This document shows positions 18,465 to 27,602 of a stretch of DNA of 64,000 nucleotides, piece after piece. The notes under the pieces were generated by a model, which worked only from the letters and a program-made list of their open reading frames with translations, ran no database searches and was not told the DNA's origin. The translations under genes were made by a program, and so were the position numbers. The number at the start of each line of letters is the position of its first letter. Position 1 is the stretch's first letter. The stretch covers positions 2,480,001 through 2,544,000 of the forward strand of contig NZ_CP034035.1 of NCBI RefSeq assembly GCF_005484945.1, given 5' to 3'. The DNA comes from Brenneria rubrifaciens. GTDB taxonomy: Bacteria > Pseudomonadota > Gammaproteobacteria > Enterobacterales > Enterobacteriaceae.

Positions 18465-18959
18465 TCACACGCCCCGCGCCAGCCGCTCAAACAACGAAAG
18501 CAATTGTTCCTCATTTCTCGCGCCCTGATACTGTTCCACGACCTTGCCGTTGGCATTGATGATAAACGAAGTCGGGGTGCCGATAACCTGATAGCGCGCC
18601 TGGGTGATCCCCAATTGATCGCGGATCACCGGATACGTCACGTTGTGCTGCGCCAGCAGCGGGGTAAGATCCACACTGTCGGGATCGGTATTGACCGCCA
18701 CCACGACCACTTTATCGCTGTAGGTTTTACTGAGTTTTTCCAGCGTGTCCATTTCGGACAAACAGCCGCCGCAGCTTGAAGACCAGAAATTCAGGTACAC
18801 GCTTTTTCCCTGCCAGCGGGTCAACGCCACCTGCTGACCGGTCAAATCGTAAGCCGCCAGCGTTGGCGCTTTGGCGCCAATACTCACCTGCTCCTCTTTA
18901 CAGCCGCCCAGCAGCGCCAGGGCCAGACAGACCACGCTGAGCGAGTTACGCCATTGCAT
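18465..18959 (-). CDS. TlpA/ResA-like thioredoxin lipoprotein of the iron-uptake operon
   Basis: A 164-residue lipoprotein. The signal ends in the lipobox LLGGC, followed by a thioredoxin-like fold: YLNFWSSSCGGCLSEMDTL carries the CxxC redox pair, and IGTPTSFIINANGKVV holds the cis-proline. It should be an extracytoplasmic thiol-disulfide protein anchored to a membrane. I prefer the ATG at 18959 (MQWRNS), since it overlaps the end of the ATPase gene by 14 bp and gives a tidy signal peptide; an ATG six codons upstream is possible. Thioredoxin-like genes accompany p19/ftr1 iron systems in Campylobacter and E. coli. The exact role is not established from sequence. Confidence 0.78.
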   Translation of the reverse strand: MQWRNSLSVVCLALALLGGCKEEQVSIGAKAPTLAAYDLTGQQVALTRWQGKSVYLNFWSSSCGGCLSEMDTLEKLSKTYSDKVVVVAVNTDPDSVDLTPLLAQHNVTYPVIRDQLGITQARYQVIGTPTSFIINANGKVVEQYQGARNEEQLLSLFERLARGV

Positions 18960-19665
18960 GATGGTTAATCTCCTCACTTAAATACTTGCCATGCTGCAAA
19001 CGGATAATGCGGTCGGCAAACTTGCCGAGTTCAGGGTTATGCGTCACCATCACGATGGTCCGCCCCTGACGGTGCAAGTCCCTCAACAGATCCAACACCC
19101 GCCGCTCATTCTCTTCATCCAGATTCCCCGTCGGCTCATCAGCGAAAATAACGGGCGGCTCATTTACCAGCGCACGGGCAATACACACCCGCTGCTGCTC
19201 GCCGCCGGAAAGCTGGCTTGGCAGGTGATCCACGCGATGCGCCAGGTCAACCTGCTCCAGCACCCGCCGCGCCGCCGCTTCATCCACGATGCTGTGGTAA
19301 TGCTGGGCCAGCATGATATTTTCCAGCGCGGTCAAGAAAGGGATCAAATGGAACTGCTGAAAGACCAAACCAATTTTATCCGCCCTGAATTTGCGCCGCC
19401 CTTCTTCATCCAGCGCCGCCGCATCAATCCCGTCCAACAGCACCTGTCCGTCACTGACCGTATCCAGACAGGTAAGTATGTTCATCAGCGTCGTCTTACC
19501 CGAACCGGACGCCCCCATAACGGCCACGAACTCGCCACGGGTAATGCGGATGTTGATATCTTCCAGCGCGGTCACCTGACCAAAACGTTTATACAACCGG
19601 CGCGTTTCGATCACCGCGTCTTCCGGGGCTGGTTTCGCCGCTTGATCCTGTGTGACTAAGCACAT
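18946..19665 (-). CDS. MacB/LolD-type ABC transporter ATP-binding protein
   Basis: A 239-residue ATPase with Walker [11 protein letters not shown]-loop [21 protein letters not shown], signature [15 protein letters not shown], Walker [13 protein letters not shown] and the switch region VMVTHNPEL. The [14 protein letters not shown] text is typical of the LolD/MacB subfamily that works with FtsX-type permeases. It sits 3 bp after the second FtsX-type permease gene and uses AAAGGAG as ribosome site. Together with the two permeases it probably powers a periplasm-facing step in the Fet iron system rather than direct import. Confidence 0.85.
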   Translation of the reverse strand: MCLVTQDQAAKPAPEDAVIETRRLYKRFGQVTALEDINIRITRGEFVAVMGASGSGKTTLMNILTCLDTVSDGQVLLDGIDAAALDEEGRRKFRADKIGLVFQQFHLIPFLTALENIMLAQHYHSIVDEAAARRVLEQVDLAHRVDHLPSQLSGGEQQRVCIARALVNEPPVIFADEPTGNLDEENERRVLDLLRDLHRQGRTIVMVTHNPELGKFADRIIRLQHGKYLSEEINHHAMA

Positions 19666-19668
19666 CGA

Positions 19669-20808
19669 CTACTCTCCTTTGAGAACGTTGGCGGGGTCGA
19701 CATAAATCGCCCGCCGGGTAGGAACAATGGCCGCCACCGCCGCCACCAGCAAAGAAAGCGCCAGCGTTAACGGAAATACCGGCGCTCGCAATGAAATTGA
19801 GGCGTTGAACACCGCCATGCCCAACACCTGCGCCAACAGATAGCCGATCAGCGAACCGCAGATCACTGCCGCCAGTGCAATAATGCCGGTTTCCGCCAAC
19901 ATCTGACGGATGATATCCCGCCCGCTGGCGCCCAGCGCTTTCTGTAATGCAAACTCGCGCGCGCGTTCACCGACAATCGCCATCAGCGTCGTATTGACGC
20001 ACAGGGACGACAGCACCAGAATGACCGCCGAAACCAGCCCCATCAGCCCTTTGATCTTATTCAGCACCTGACCTTCCGAGGCCGAAACTTTGAGAATGGG
20101 GCGAATGTCCAACTGCGGATACTGCCGCTGCAAGCTGGCCGCAAATTGATCCACCTGTCCCAGATCGTTGCTGACGCTGAGCAGCGCGTTACTGATCGTC
20201 CCTGCTCTATCCAGCCATTTCTGCGCCAGCGCCAGATTGACGATCAGCATATTGTCGGTGGCATCGCCCGATTCCACGATGCCTTTAATCAGCAAGCGTT
20301 GCCTGCCGCCGTCGCCCACCAGCGTGACGCCGTCGCCCACTTTTAGGTTCAGCCGTTCCGCCAGCTTGACGCCAATCATCGCATTACGATCGTCAAAACT
20401 GACGCCAATCCAGTTGCCGGTCACCTGCCAGTATGGGGCCAGCGGGCGCAGCGACTCAAACCACACGCCCATCAGAACGACTTTCTCCAGTTCCGTGCGC
20501 GCCATCCCGTACAGATAAGGGCTGGCGGCCTTGATCAATCCGGCCGGGGCGTTTTCCAAGATCGGCTGAAAAGTACGTTGCGGCAGCGAATTTCCCCGCG
20601 CGGGACCGATATAGAAATTGGCGCCGAAGGTGCGTAGTTCCTGACTCATTTTGGCGTTGATATCGAAATAGACGGCGGACATGGCGGTCACGATGGCCGC
20701 ACCGACGGTCAGGGCGGCAAACACCACCCCCACCCGTTGCCTACGCAGACGCAGCGCGCGCAACACCAGCCGCCAGAACATGCCGTTCATCCAGACATTA
20801 GCGGCCAT
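19669..20808 (-). CDS. FtsX-like ABC transporter permease (second of pair)
   Basis: A 379-residue MacB/FtsX-type permease with one N-terminal helix, a large periplasmic domain and three C-terminal helices. The C-terminal block (VGERAREFALQKALGASGRDIIRQ) is the cytoplasmic coupling motif. I start at the ATG at 20808 (MAANVWMNGMFW), preceded by GGAGGTGCTGT and overlapping the first permease gene by 11 bp; the longer frame upstream lies inside that gene. It pairs with the similar permease at 20798-22087, probably as a heterodimer with the ATPase at 18946-19665. Confidence 0.82.
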   Translation of the reverse strand: MAANVWMNGMFWRLVLRALRLRRQRVGVVFAALTVGAAIVTAMSAVYFDINAKMSQELRTFGANFYIGPARGNSLPQRTFQPILENAPAGLIKAASPYLYGMARTELEKVVLMGVWFESLRPLAPYWQVTGNWIGVSFDDRNAMIGVKLAERLNLKVGDGVTLVGDGGRQRLLIKGIVESGDATDNMLIVNLALAQKWLDRAGTISNALLSVSNDLGQVDQFAASLQRQYPQLDIRPILKVSASEGQVLNKIKGLMGLVSAVILVLSSLCVNTTLMAIVGERAREFALQKALGASGRDIIRQMLAETGIIALAAVICGSLIGYLLAQVLGMAVFNASISLRAPVFPLTLALSLLVAAVAAIVPTRRAIYVDPANVLKGE

Positions 20809-22087
20809 ACAGCACCTCCACCGGATAGAGTTTGGCGATGCGCCGCGCCGGGAACCAGGTGCCAACCACCGCAATCAGCATGGAAATGACCAGCACGCAG
20901 GGAATGACGATCCAGGCAAAACTGAGCGGCACGCCGAACAGCATCAGACCAATGGCCTTCGCCAGCCCCCATCCGGCCACGCAGCCCGCCATCCCGCCAA
21001 TCAGCCCGCTTAGCGCCGCCTCCAGATAGAACAACAGCATAATCTGCCACTGCCGCGCGCCCAGCGCTTTCATCAGGCCGATCTCGTTGGCCCGCTCCAT
21101 AATAGTGCTGGTCATCAGGGAGGCGATCCCCATCGCCGCAGCGACCAGCGCGGCGAAGGTGACGACCGCCAGCAACAGTTGAATTTTGTCGATAACCACG
21201 CCTTCCGATGCCGCCACTTGCCAGATAGGACGCACCACGGAACCGGAAATCGCCTCTTCCAGTTGATGCGCGATGGAGGAAACGTAAGCGGTACAGTACC
21301 AGAGGTCATACTCTTCGGCGTTCAGCGCGTCCAGATGCTCACGCGCCCGGCGCGAAAGTTCGTTCTCCGGGACGGTCAGCGCCGAAACGCGGATCGCCTG
21401 CACCTTCCCCTCCAGCCCCAGCAAAGCCTGAACCGCCGCCAGCGGCATGACCAGGCGGCTCTCTTCCTCGCCGCCGCTGGTGAGAACACCGCTGATGCGC
21501 GCCGTGGTTTCGCCTTGCGGCCCGCGCAGCCGCAGTTCAGTACCCACCTGCCAGCCGTTTTGCTGCGCCAGTTGTTTACCCGCCAACGCCTCAACCGGTT
21601 TACCTTGCGCGATCGGCTCCTGCGGCCAGGCGCCCGCCACCTGCCAGTAAGGACTGACGATCCGCTGCCCGGTGCGGTAATCCTCTTCATCCGGCACCGC
21701 CACGGGCTGGGAGAAAAACGTGCCCAACACGGCGATCGGCTGGCCGTTAATCTCCATATCGCCGCTCAGCAAAGGCGCAAACCCGACAATATTGTTGCGC
21801 CAGAAAATATCCTTGATATTGGGCAGTTCCGACTCGTCCAGAAAATCCTGACCATCCAGCGGATTGCTGCGCTCGCCGAATAGCGCGGGCAACGCCGCCT
21901 GTCCTGCCGGTTCGATCAGGATATTCGCGCCATACGACTTCAATTCACGCGCCATTTTGTCGCCGATATCGATCGAAACCGCCAGCAGCGCCGAAATCAA
22001 CCCCGCAGCCAGAAAGACCGTCAGCACCGCCAGCGATTTACGCCGGATATTTCTGCGCCAGGATTGACGCAACATGCGCCCTAACAT
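20798..22087 (-). CDS. FtsX-like ABC transporter permease (first of pair)
   Basis: A 429-residue membrane protein with an N-terminal transmembrane helix (LAVLTVFLAAGLISALLAV), a long periplasmic domain and three C-terminal helices. The C-terminal motif TIMERANEIGLMKALGARQWQI is the FtsX/MacB coupling segment. It follows the Fe-S/YHS membrane protein gene directly and overlaps the next permease. It resembles that permease in layout (IDIGDKMARELKSYGANILIEP versus FDINAKMSQELRTFGANFYIGP), so the pair looks like an ancient duplication. Confidence 0.82.
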   Translation of the reverse strand: MLGRMLRQSWRRNIRRKSLAVLTVFLAAGLISALLAVSIDIGDKMARELKSYGANILIEPAGQAALPALFGERSNPLDGQDFLDESELPNIKDIFWRNNIVGFAPLLSGDMEINGQPIAVLGTFFSQPVAVPDEEDYRTGQRIVSPYWQVAGAWPQEPIAQGKPVEALAGKQLAQQNGWQVGTELRLRGPQGETTARISGVLTSGGEEESRLVMPLAAVQALLGLEGKVQAIRVSALTVPENELSRRAREHLDALNAEEYDLWYCTAYVSSIAHQLEEAISGSVVRPIWQVAASEGVVIDKIQLLLAVVTFAALVAAAMGIASLMTSTIMERANEIGLMKALGARQWQIMLLFYLEAALSGLIGGMAGCVAGWGLAKAIGLMLFGVPLSFAWIVIPCVLVISMLIAVVGTWFPARRIAKLYPVEVLYGR

Positions 22088-22089
22088 TG

Positions 22090-23487
22090 TTATTCCCCTT
22101 CCGCGTGATCGTCTGCCGTCGCTGGCGCGGCGACAAATTTTCCGGGACTTTCACGGAAACGGTTGTAGTTCGCTTCCGTCGAGAAGAAATAGGTTTTACC
22201 CGCGTAGCGGTACTTATGTTCCGCTTTCACATTGGTGAGTTTTGATCCATCCACCGGATCAACCACCTCCATCGAAACGACGGTGCTGAAATATTGGGTT
22301 CCCGCCGCCAACGACGCCTGACCGATCATCAGTTCCTTATCATCGTTACGCCAGCCTTCGATCGGCACCGGGTTACAGCCGCCCGCTTTACCGATGGAGG
22401 GAATGAAAATGCGCACGTCGCAGGCCACGCAAATCACCTGATTGCCTTTCATCACGTAGCCTTGATCGCCGCACAGCAGGCAGGCATCAAACACCACGCC
22501 GAGCCGTAGACGGTCCGGGTAGCGATTGATGACAAAAAAGCGCACGGCCTTGCCGTCGTCGGCAATCCAGACGAAGCGATGCAGTTTGCCGTCGCGCACC
22601 TGTTCAAGCGGGATGTGCACCTTGCCGTCCGCCGCTGCCTTTACCGGCAACGCTTCAGATAACCGGGGCGGCTGCGACGCCACTTTGTCCCAGTAAAGCT
22701 GGCTTAGCAGTACGACCAACAAAGCCGCCAGCACCGCCAGCACGGTACGAAGAATATTACGGTATTCCGCCGTTGCCTGACGTTTCTCTATCGGCTCGCG
22801 GCTTTCATCGATCCGTCGGCTGGCGCGTTTTAAAGGCAGTAAATAAGCGCCCGCCAACGCCGTCATTAGCAACGCGCTGAGATAATTCAATGCGTTGGCG
22901 TTATTGGTCACCTGCGCTACATAGCTCAGGCGCGGTTTGGTCAGCCCCAGCGCCTGTAATTTCATCAACAATAGCATTAGCGTACCGCTGATCGGCAACA
23001 TCAACAGCGTAAGTAATAGGATCAGCAGCGGCCAGCGCAGTCGCGGCACGCGCCGCACCATCAAGCCGCAGAGGACCGCACTGAATATCAGCCACGCCAG
23101 CGCCGCGACGATCGCGCTGCAATTCAGCAGCAAATCGGTGTTAACGACGTGCGTGGTGGTCAATGCGCTCAGGTTGGGATCGCTGCCCCAGCGCACCGCC
23201 GCGCCGACGACCAACATCGCCTGCCACAGATAACCGAGACGACGATGAGAAAAGAACTGACTGACAAAAAACAGTATCAGGCCGATCGCCTGGGCGCCCG
23301 TTATCCACAGTTGAACCTGCGATCCGTTGGGCAAGCGGGCTCCCGCCATCAACCCGGCAATCAGTGCCAGCAGGGTTATCCAACCCAGCGGTCTGATTTC
23401 AGGCGCGGCGCGATGGCTCCAGTTCACCCCCAACAGCAACGCTATCGGTAAAAAGGCCTGTAGTGTGGCAACAAAGAAATAACTCAT
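22090..23487 (-). CDS. Fe-S membrane protein (DUF2318-like) with C-terminal YHS-like region
   Basis: A 465-residue protein whose first half is eight or nine membrane helices and whose second half is soluble. The soluble part has two CxxC pairs (CLLCGDQG and VICVACDVR) within a DUF2318-like domain, then a YHS-like segment near the C-terminus (VKAEHKYRYAGKTYFFSTEANYNRF). I start at the ATG at 23487 (MSYFFVATLQ), because GAAGGA sits directly upstream. Proteins of this type accompany FTR1/P19 iron systems and are thought to pass electrons or metal, which is inference here. It lies between the P19 gene and the two permease genes. Confidence 0.75.
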   Translation of the reverse strand: MSYFFVATLQAFLPIALLLGVNWSHRAAPEIRPLGWITLLALIAGLMAGARLPNGSQVQLWITGAQAIGLILFFVSQFFSHRRLGYLWQAMLVVGAAVRWGSDPNLSALTTTHVVNTDLLLNCSAIVAALAWLIFSAVLCGLMVRRVPRLRWPLLILLLTLLMLPISGTLMLLLMKLQALGLTKPRLSYVAQVTNNANALNYLSALLMTALAGAYLLPLKRASRRIDESREPIEKRQATAEYRNILRTVLAVLAALLVVLLSQLYWDKVASQPPRLSEALPVKAAADGKVHIPLEQVRDGKLHRFVWIADDGKAVRFFVINRYPDRLRLGVVFDACLLCGDQGYVMKGNQVICVACDVRIFIPSIGKAGGCNPVPIEGWRNDDKELMIGQASLAAGTQYFSTVVSMEVVDPVDGSKLTNVKAEHKYRYAGKTYFFSTEANYNRFRESPGKFVAAPATADDHAEGE

Positions 23488-23666
23488 ATTTCCTTCATCT
23501 TTCAAGTTGCAGGTGCGTTGGCTTCCGGCCCCTTGAAATCTATCAGGTTATAACCACGCACACTCAAGCGAGAAAACACGCCCCTGGTGGAGAGACTGCC
23601 GGCGACATGCCCCACCGAGGCGTGAACGCCACCACGATTACGCCGTGAGCGGAGAGGACATCGTCA

Positions 23667-24194
23667 TCACTTGATACCGACGTATTTGAAATCAAAGCTG
23701 ACGTCAAACGGTTTCCACCAGCGGCCGACACCGGTTTCACTGTCGGTATGACGGTGCATCCCGGCTTTGGAGGGCGGCTCAATGGAGTAAACCACTTTGT
23801 AGTTGCCCACGCCCATCATTTTGATATTCGCCCCGTAGTGCGGGCCATCGCTGGCAACCATCGGCATAAAGGTTCCTTCCTGCTTGGCGCCGGTATCGGT
23901 ATTCGTCAGGGTGTAGGCGATGGTCAGGTTCGGCACCCACTCACCGGCGCCAAAACCATTTTTGTTGCCTTCCACCGCATGGATATCCGCTTCCAGATGA
24001 ATGTCTGATTTGGCTGCGGGCAACCCCATGCCGCGGGGTTCCATGTCGATCGGCTGCAGATAAACCGCCGCGATCTCCATTTCATTGATGGTGACGGCCT
24101 CTCCAGCCGGATATTCTTCAAACGCCAACACTGCCGGTACGGTGAAAATACTGGCGATTACCGCGCCAGCAACTAGACTTTTTTGCATATTCAT
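23667..24194 (-). CDS. fetP: Periplasmic iron/copper-binding P19 protein (FetP)
   Basis: A 175-residue precursor of the P19/Tp34 family. The signal peptide (KSLVAGAVIASIFTVPAVLAF) is followed by a beta-sandwich domain whose likely metal ligands are visible: Met in MEPRGMGLPAA, His in SDIHLEADIHA, His in GPHYGANIKMMG and His-x-His in GMHRHTDSETG. I chose the ATG at 24194, since AGGAAGG lies at the right distance; an ATG five codons upstream overlaps that ribosome site. In uropathogenic E. coli and Campylobacter P19 partners with the FTR1-type permease to take up iron and binds copper in the process. Confidence 0.87.
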   Translation of the reverse strand: MNMQKSLVAGAVIASIFTVPAVLAFEEYPAGEAVTINEMEIAAVYLQPIDMEPRGMGLPAAKSDIHLEADIHAVEGNKNGFGAGEWVPNLTIAYTLTNTDTGAKQEGTFMPMVASDGPHYGANIKMMGVGNYKVVYSIEPPSKAGMHRHTDSETGVGRWWKPFDVSFDFKYVGIK

Positions 24195-24313
24195 CAAACC
24201 CTTCCTCATATCATCAATGTTCCCTCGGTCTTTAAAGCCGCAAGCTGCCTATGCCTGAAAAACTGTCGGGTGTGTCGTAACGGTTGTTTTTCTGCTTTGC
24301 ATTGCTTCCTGAA

Positions 24314-26227
24314 TCAGATCGCCGCGGATCGCCGCTTCATCACCCACAGCGCAACCAATGCGGCGACCAACAGTGCCCCTTGCGGGAGTAACGTTTCCAC
24401 ATAGGGGTAGATCCCCAACCCGCTGATTTCCGGCGCGCCGGTCAGCAGGGTCGGTTCAAACAGTTTCCCTTCAATCAGTTCCAGCACGCCTTTGCCCGCG
24501 AAGACAAACGCCATGAGATACATGAAACAGCCGGTAAACATAAAGAAAGGCTTCAGCGGCAATTTGACCACGGTAAAACGCATGATCAGATAAGCGATAA
24601 CCAGAATCACACATCCGATGACGAACCCGGTTAAAATAGAAAGGTGACCGGCCATGTTGCTGGCATCGCCCACCAGCGCATAATAGAACAGCACGGTTTC
24701 CGCACCTTCACGATAAACCGCCAGGAAGCTGGTCAGCCACAGCCCCACCATTGAACCGCTGCTCAGCGAATGCGACAGTTTGCCTTCCAGATAGGCTTTC
24801 CAGTGCCGGGCTTCCACTTTTGAAAGCAGCCAGTAGCTCATGAAGAACAGCATCACGACGGCAATCAGCATCGTGACGCCTTCCAGCAATTCGCGGCTGG
24901 CCCCGGCGTTGGAAAACAGCAGTTGGAAAACGACGGCGGTGATGACGCTGCACACCAGCGCGACATAGACGGACTGACGAATCAGCGGCAGCTTGTCGTG
25001 GTGATGGTTCTTCACCAGATAGGCAACGATAGCCGCCACAATCAGCAATGCCTCCAGCCCTTCGCGCACAATGATCAGCAGGCTATATAGCAGCAGGTTC
25101 CAGTGTGTTTCGCCGCCCTCGCCCAGCATGGCGACCACCTTCGCCAGATCCTGTCGCAACGCATCCGCCTGCGCTTGCAGTTGCTCAATCGGCCGCCCGG
25201 CGCTCATCTGGCTGACCAACCGGGTAAAATACCCTTCCAGGGTGGATTTAAACGCCGCATCGCGGGAGCCGATCTTGTTCTCCATGCCACTGGCTTCAAA
25301 CAGATCAAAGTAAGTATCCTGCACCGCCATGATGGAGGGTTTGACCTGGCCTTGACGGTATTTTTCCAGCGCGGCGGCAATGGCCTGATTGATATCGTCG
25401 CTCACTTTCGCCCAGTTCGCGTCGGGGATCGCGTCAGGGCCTGCGGCGCTATCCGCGCCCGCGGGCGCGGCCGTGACCGGCTGGCTATCGCGGGTGGTCG
25501 GCAACCCCGGCAGCACATCTTCAATATCCTGCAATAATGTCGTCACGCGATAAGCCACGTCGTTGAGTTGATCGGGCTGGCTGGCCAGCGCAATCAGCGC
25601 GGTGAATTGTTGATTGATGGACGCGGCCTGCTGAGCAGAGCGGTTCTGCCGCACCGACATTTCCATTTCAGAGTTTTTGAATCCTTCATAGTGGGCCTTT
25701 TGTACGCTCAGAGCGGCCTTTTTGTAATCGCCGTCCTGATAGTCACTTACCGCCTGCGCCAGTTGATCGTCAATGATCTTGAAGCTTTGTTGCCAGTACA
25801 GCGCGATATCGGCGTTGTCATAGGCGCCGTGCTGCTCCTGCGCCACCAGTTGATGGCCCTCCGACAAGGTAGGCAGCACCGCGGTCAGTTCGCCTTTCAG
25901 CCAGGCGATTTTTGCCTGAACCTCGGCCAGCGGTTTACCTTCGCCGATCATGCGGCGAATTTCAGCGAAAGTGGCTTCCAGTTGATAGCTTTTTTGCGCG
26001 GAGATATTGATGCGGATGGGCCCCTCAAGGTTTTCAAACACCTCGAAATAGGCCATTTGCACTTCAATACGGGCCTCGTCCGGCTTTTGCTGCTCGTAAA
26101 GTTGCGCCGTTTTATCCAGCCTGGACTGGATATCTTGAATAAAAGTAGCGTAATCCACCGCCGCGACAGCCACGCAACTGGTAAACAGCCAGCACAGCAG
26201 GAGTAAAATCTTTTGCCAGTGAGACAT
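24314..26227 (-). CDS. fetM: FTR1-family iron permease with long periplasmic N-terminal domain (FetM)
   Basis: A 637-residue protein: signal-like N-terminus, a helical periplasmic region of about 380 residues, then seven membrane helices. Two REXXE iron-translocation motifs are clear: REGLEALLIVAAIVAY and REGAETVLFYYALVG. This is the layout of E. coli FetM and EfeU-like permeases with fused extracellular domain. I start at the ATG at 26227 (MSHWQKILLLL); a GTG 45 bp upstream overlaps the Fur-box-like site. It is the first gene of the operon continuing with fetP, the Fe-S/YHS protein, two permeases, an ATPase and a thioredoxin-like lipoprotein. Confidence 0.87.
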   Translation of the reverse strand: MSHWQKILLLLCWLFTSCVAVAAVDYATFIQDIQSRLDKTAQLYEQQKPDEARIEVQMAYFEVFENLEGPIRINISAQKSYQLEATFAEIRRMIGEGKPLAEVQAKIAWLKGELTAVLPTLSEGHQLVAQEQHGAYDNADIALYWQQSFKIIDDQLAQAVSDYQDGDYKKAALSVQKAHYEGFKNSEMEMSVRQNRSAQQAASINQQFTALIALASQPDQLNDVAYRVTTLLQDIEDVLPGLPTTRDSQPVTAAPAGADSAAGPDAIPDANWAKVSDDINQAIAAALEKYRQGQVKPSIMAVQDTYFDLFEASGMENKIGSRDAAFKSTLEGYFTRLVSQMSAGRPIEQLQAQADALRQDLAKVVAMLGEGGETHWNLLLYSLLIIVREGLEALLIVAAIVAYLVKNHHHDKLPLIRQSVYVALVCSVITAVVFQLLFSNAGASRELLEGVTMLIAVVMLFFMSYWLLSKVEARHWKAYLEGKLSHSLSSGSMVGLWLTSFLAVYREGAETVLFYYALVGDASNMAGHLSILTGFVIGCVILVIAYLIMRFTVVKLPLKPFFMFTGCFMYLMAFVFAGKGVLELIEGKLFEPTLLTGAPEISGLGIYPYVETLLPQGALLVAALVALWVMKRRSAAI

Positions 26228-26251
26228 AAGCGTTGGGATGATTGTGCTAAT

Positions 26252-26270
26252 GATAGTTATTTTTATTATC
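26252..26270 (-). promoter_or_regulatory. Fur-box-like site before fetM
   Basis: The complementary strand reads GATAATAAAAATAACTATC. By hand this matches 15 of 19 positions of the Fur consensus GATAATGATAATCATTATC. It lies 25 bp before the chosen fetM start, where repression by Fe-loaded Fur is expected. Confidence 0.65.
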
Positions 26271-26315
26271 ACTTAGCCCAATTCAGATACCTTGATTTAC
26301 ATCACTAACCGCGCT

Positions 26316-26585
26316 TTATTGACGCAGAAATTTTGTAACGTCTTGTTCCAGCTCCTCCATTTGCCGTAACGCGTCCAACGTGGCATGCGCTTCCTCCTCA
26401 TCCAGACGACTCATGGCGAACCCGACGTGAACCAGAACCCACTGCCCGATTAACGCGTCACCGCCGATGCCGTCCGCCACCAGCGCGATGTTCACCTCAC
26501 GCCGGACGCCGCATACCTCAACCCACGCCAGTTGTTGTTCCGCGTTGGCTATTGCCACCACTTTTCCGGGAATCCCTAAACACAT
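26316..26585 (-). CDS. hypC: [NiFe]-hydrogenase assembly chaperone HypC/HybG
   Basis: An 89-residue protein beginning [10 protein letters not shown], the invariant start of the HypC/HybG/HupF family; Cys2 binds the Fe(CN)2CO precursor with HypD and delivers it to the hydrogenase large subunit. [15 protein letters not shown] and [17 protein letters not shown] also fit. The gene is divergent from hyfA and has its own sigma-54-like promoter. The other maturation genes (hypA, B, D, E, F) are not in the window, so this may be a cluster-specific chaperone for the HyfG subunit. Confidence 0.88.
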   Translation of the reverse strand: MCLGIPGKVVAIANAEQQLAWVEVCGVRREVNIALVADGIGGDALIGQWVLVHVGFAMSRLDEEEAHATLDALRQMEELEQDVTKFLRQ

Positions 26586-26625
26586 GATGATTTTCCAGTC
26601 GCACCGAAAGTGAGTTATTTTCCCA

Positions 26626-26640
26626 GCAATATTTAAGCCA
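26626..26640 (-). promoter_or_regulatory. Sigma-54-type promoter of hypC
   Basis: On the complementary strand TGGCTT-AAATA-TTGC has the GG and GC dinucleotides at the -24/-12 spacing of RpoN promoters. Transcription would start about 30 bp before the hypC ATG. Confidence 0.5.
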
Positions 26641-26935
26641 AGATGATTTTCACCCTATGTAAAAGCCTTACCAATAGCGCGATCGCGTCAATGATGACGT
26701 GCTTTGGCGGATTGAGCGGGCGTGCCAGGGCATAAGCACGCCGCGTTTCCCACGCACGGCATGGCAAAATCCCCCCAGGCCGCTCCCCGCAGCACCAGGG
26801 TGACCGCCGGGGCCTCGCTTGCTTCGTCAAAAATGTCGACACGAATGTCGAACGCCTCATCCCCCCCTGCCTTTGCGATAACGCCTTTTCACGCATCCCT
26901 TATGCCACGCGGCCTGCCGCGCAAGCGCCATGACG

Positions 26936-26950
26936 TGGCACAGAATATGC
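26936..26950 (+). promoter_or_regulatory. Sigma-54-type promoter of the hyf operon
   Basis: TGGCAC-AGAAT-ATGC matches the RpoN -24/-12 consensus with correct spacing. The transcript would begin near 26962, about 40 bp before the hyfA start, which agrees with FhlA/HyfR-type activation. Confidence 0.65.
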
Positions 26951-26999
26951 TTTGACGCAGCCAACCTTACTGTACTGGATTCCCCCGGAGGATATGGCT

Positions 27000-27602
27000 A
27001 TGAACCGCTTTGTCATTGCGGACCCCAAGCGCTGTATCGGATGCAACACTTGCATGGCCGCCTGTACCCAGGTACACCGCCGCCAGGGGTTACAAACGCA
27101 TCCGCGGCTGACGGTGGAGCGCGACCTTGCAGGCACCTCGCCGGTGCTGTGCCGGCATTGCGAGGATGCGCCCTGCGCCAAAGTCTGCCCGGTCAACGCC
27201 ATTACGCATCAGGCCCAGGCGGTGGCGCTCGATGAAAATACCTGTATCGGCTGCAAACTCTGCGCCATCGCCTGCCCTTTCGGGGCGATTACCCCGTCAG
27301 GCAGCAAGCCGTTGGCTATCCCCGAAACCTTCCGCCAACACATTCCACGCGCCGAACTTTCCGATGTTCCTCTCAGCGTCGCCTCCATTAACCCGCTTCT
27401 GTCATGGAATACCGGGATACGCAGCGTCGCGGTGAAATGTGATTTGTGCGCTTTCCAGGCCCAGGGGCCGGAATGCGTACGCGTTTGTCCGACCAATGCG
27501 CTGTTCATTATCGACGATCGGCAAATCGAACAGACCGCCGCCGCGAAACGCCGGCAAGCCATGGCGTGGCCTGCCGGGTCCACGCGGGGGATGGAACCAT
27601 GA
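27000..27602 (+). CDS. hyfA: Hydrogenase-4 iron-sulfur subunit HyfA
   Basis: A 200-residue polyferredoxin with four Cys groups for 4Fe-4S clusters: CIGCNTCMAAC, CRHCEDAPCAKVCP, CIGCKLCAIACP and CDLC with CVRVCP. It transfers electrons between formate dehydrogenase H and the membrane hydrogenase. I start at the ATG at 27000 (MNRFVIADP), with GGAGG eight bases upstream and agreement with E. coli HyfA; other ATGs at 26952 and 26994 are less well placed. Its stop overlaps the hyfB start (ATGA). Confidence 0.9.
   Translation: MNRFVIADPKRCIGCNTCMAACTQVHRRQGLQTHPRLTVERDLAGTSPVLCRHCEDAPCAKVCPVNAITHQAQAVALDENTCIGCKLCAIACPFGAITPSGSKPLAIPETFRQHIPRAELSDVPLSVASINPLLSWNTGIRSVAVKCDLCAFQAQGPECVRVCPTNALFIIDDRQIEQTAAAKRRQAMAWPAGSTRGMEP

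Larger units (their letters stand above)
26586..26999. promoter_or_regulatory. Divergent hypC-hyfA control region
   Basis: This 414-bp gap carries sigma-54-type promoters facing both ways (26626-26640 and 26936-26950). Between them lies the inverted repeat CGTCA-ATGA-TGACG (26696-26709), a possible activator site, and ATGTCGACACGAATGTCG near 26836. FhlA, encoded at 43466-45637, is the expected activator. Short ORFs here have no protein character. Confidence 0.5.

Noticed and set aside
27446..27598. An upstream extension of hyfB
   Set aside because: It overlaps hyfA in another frame and is Arg-rich shadow sequence; the ATGA overlap at 27599 is the natural start.
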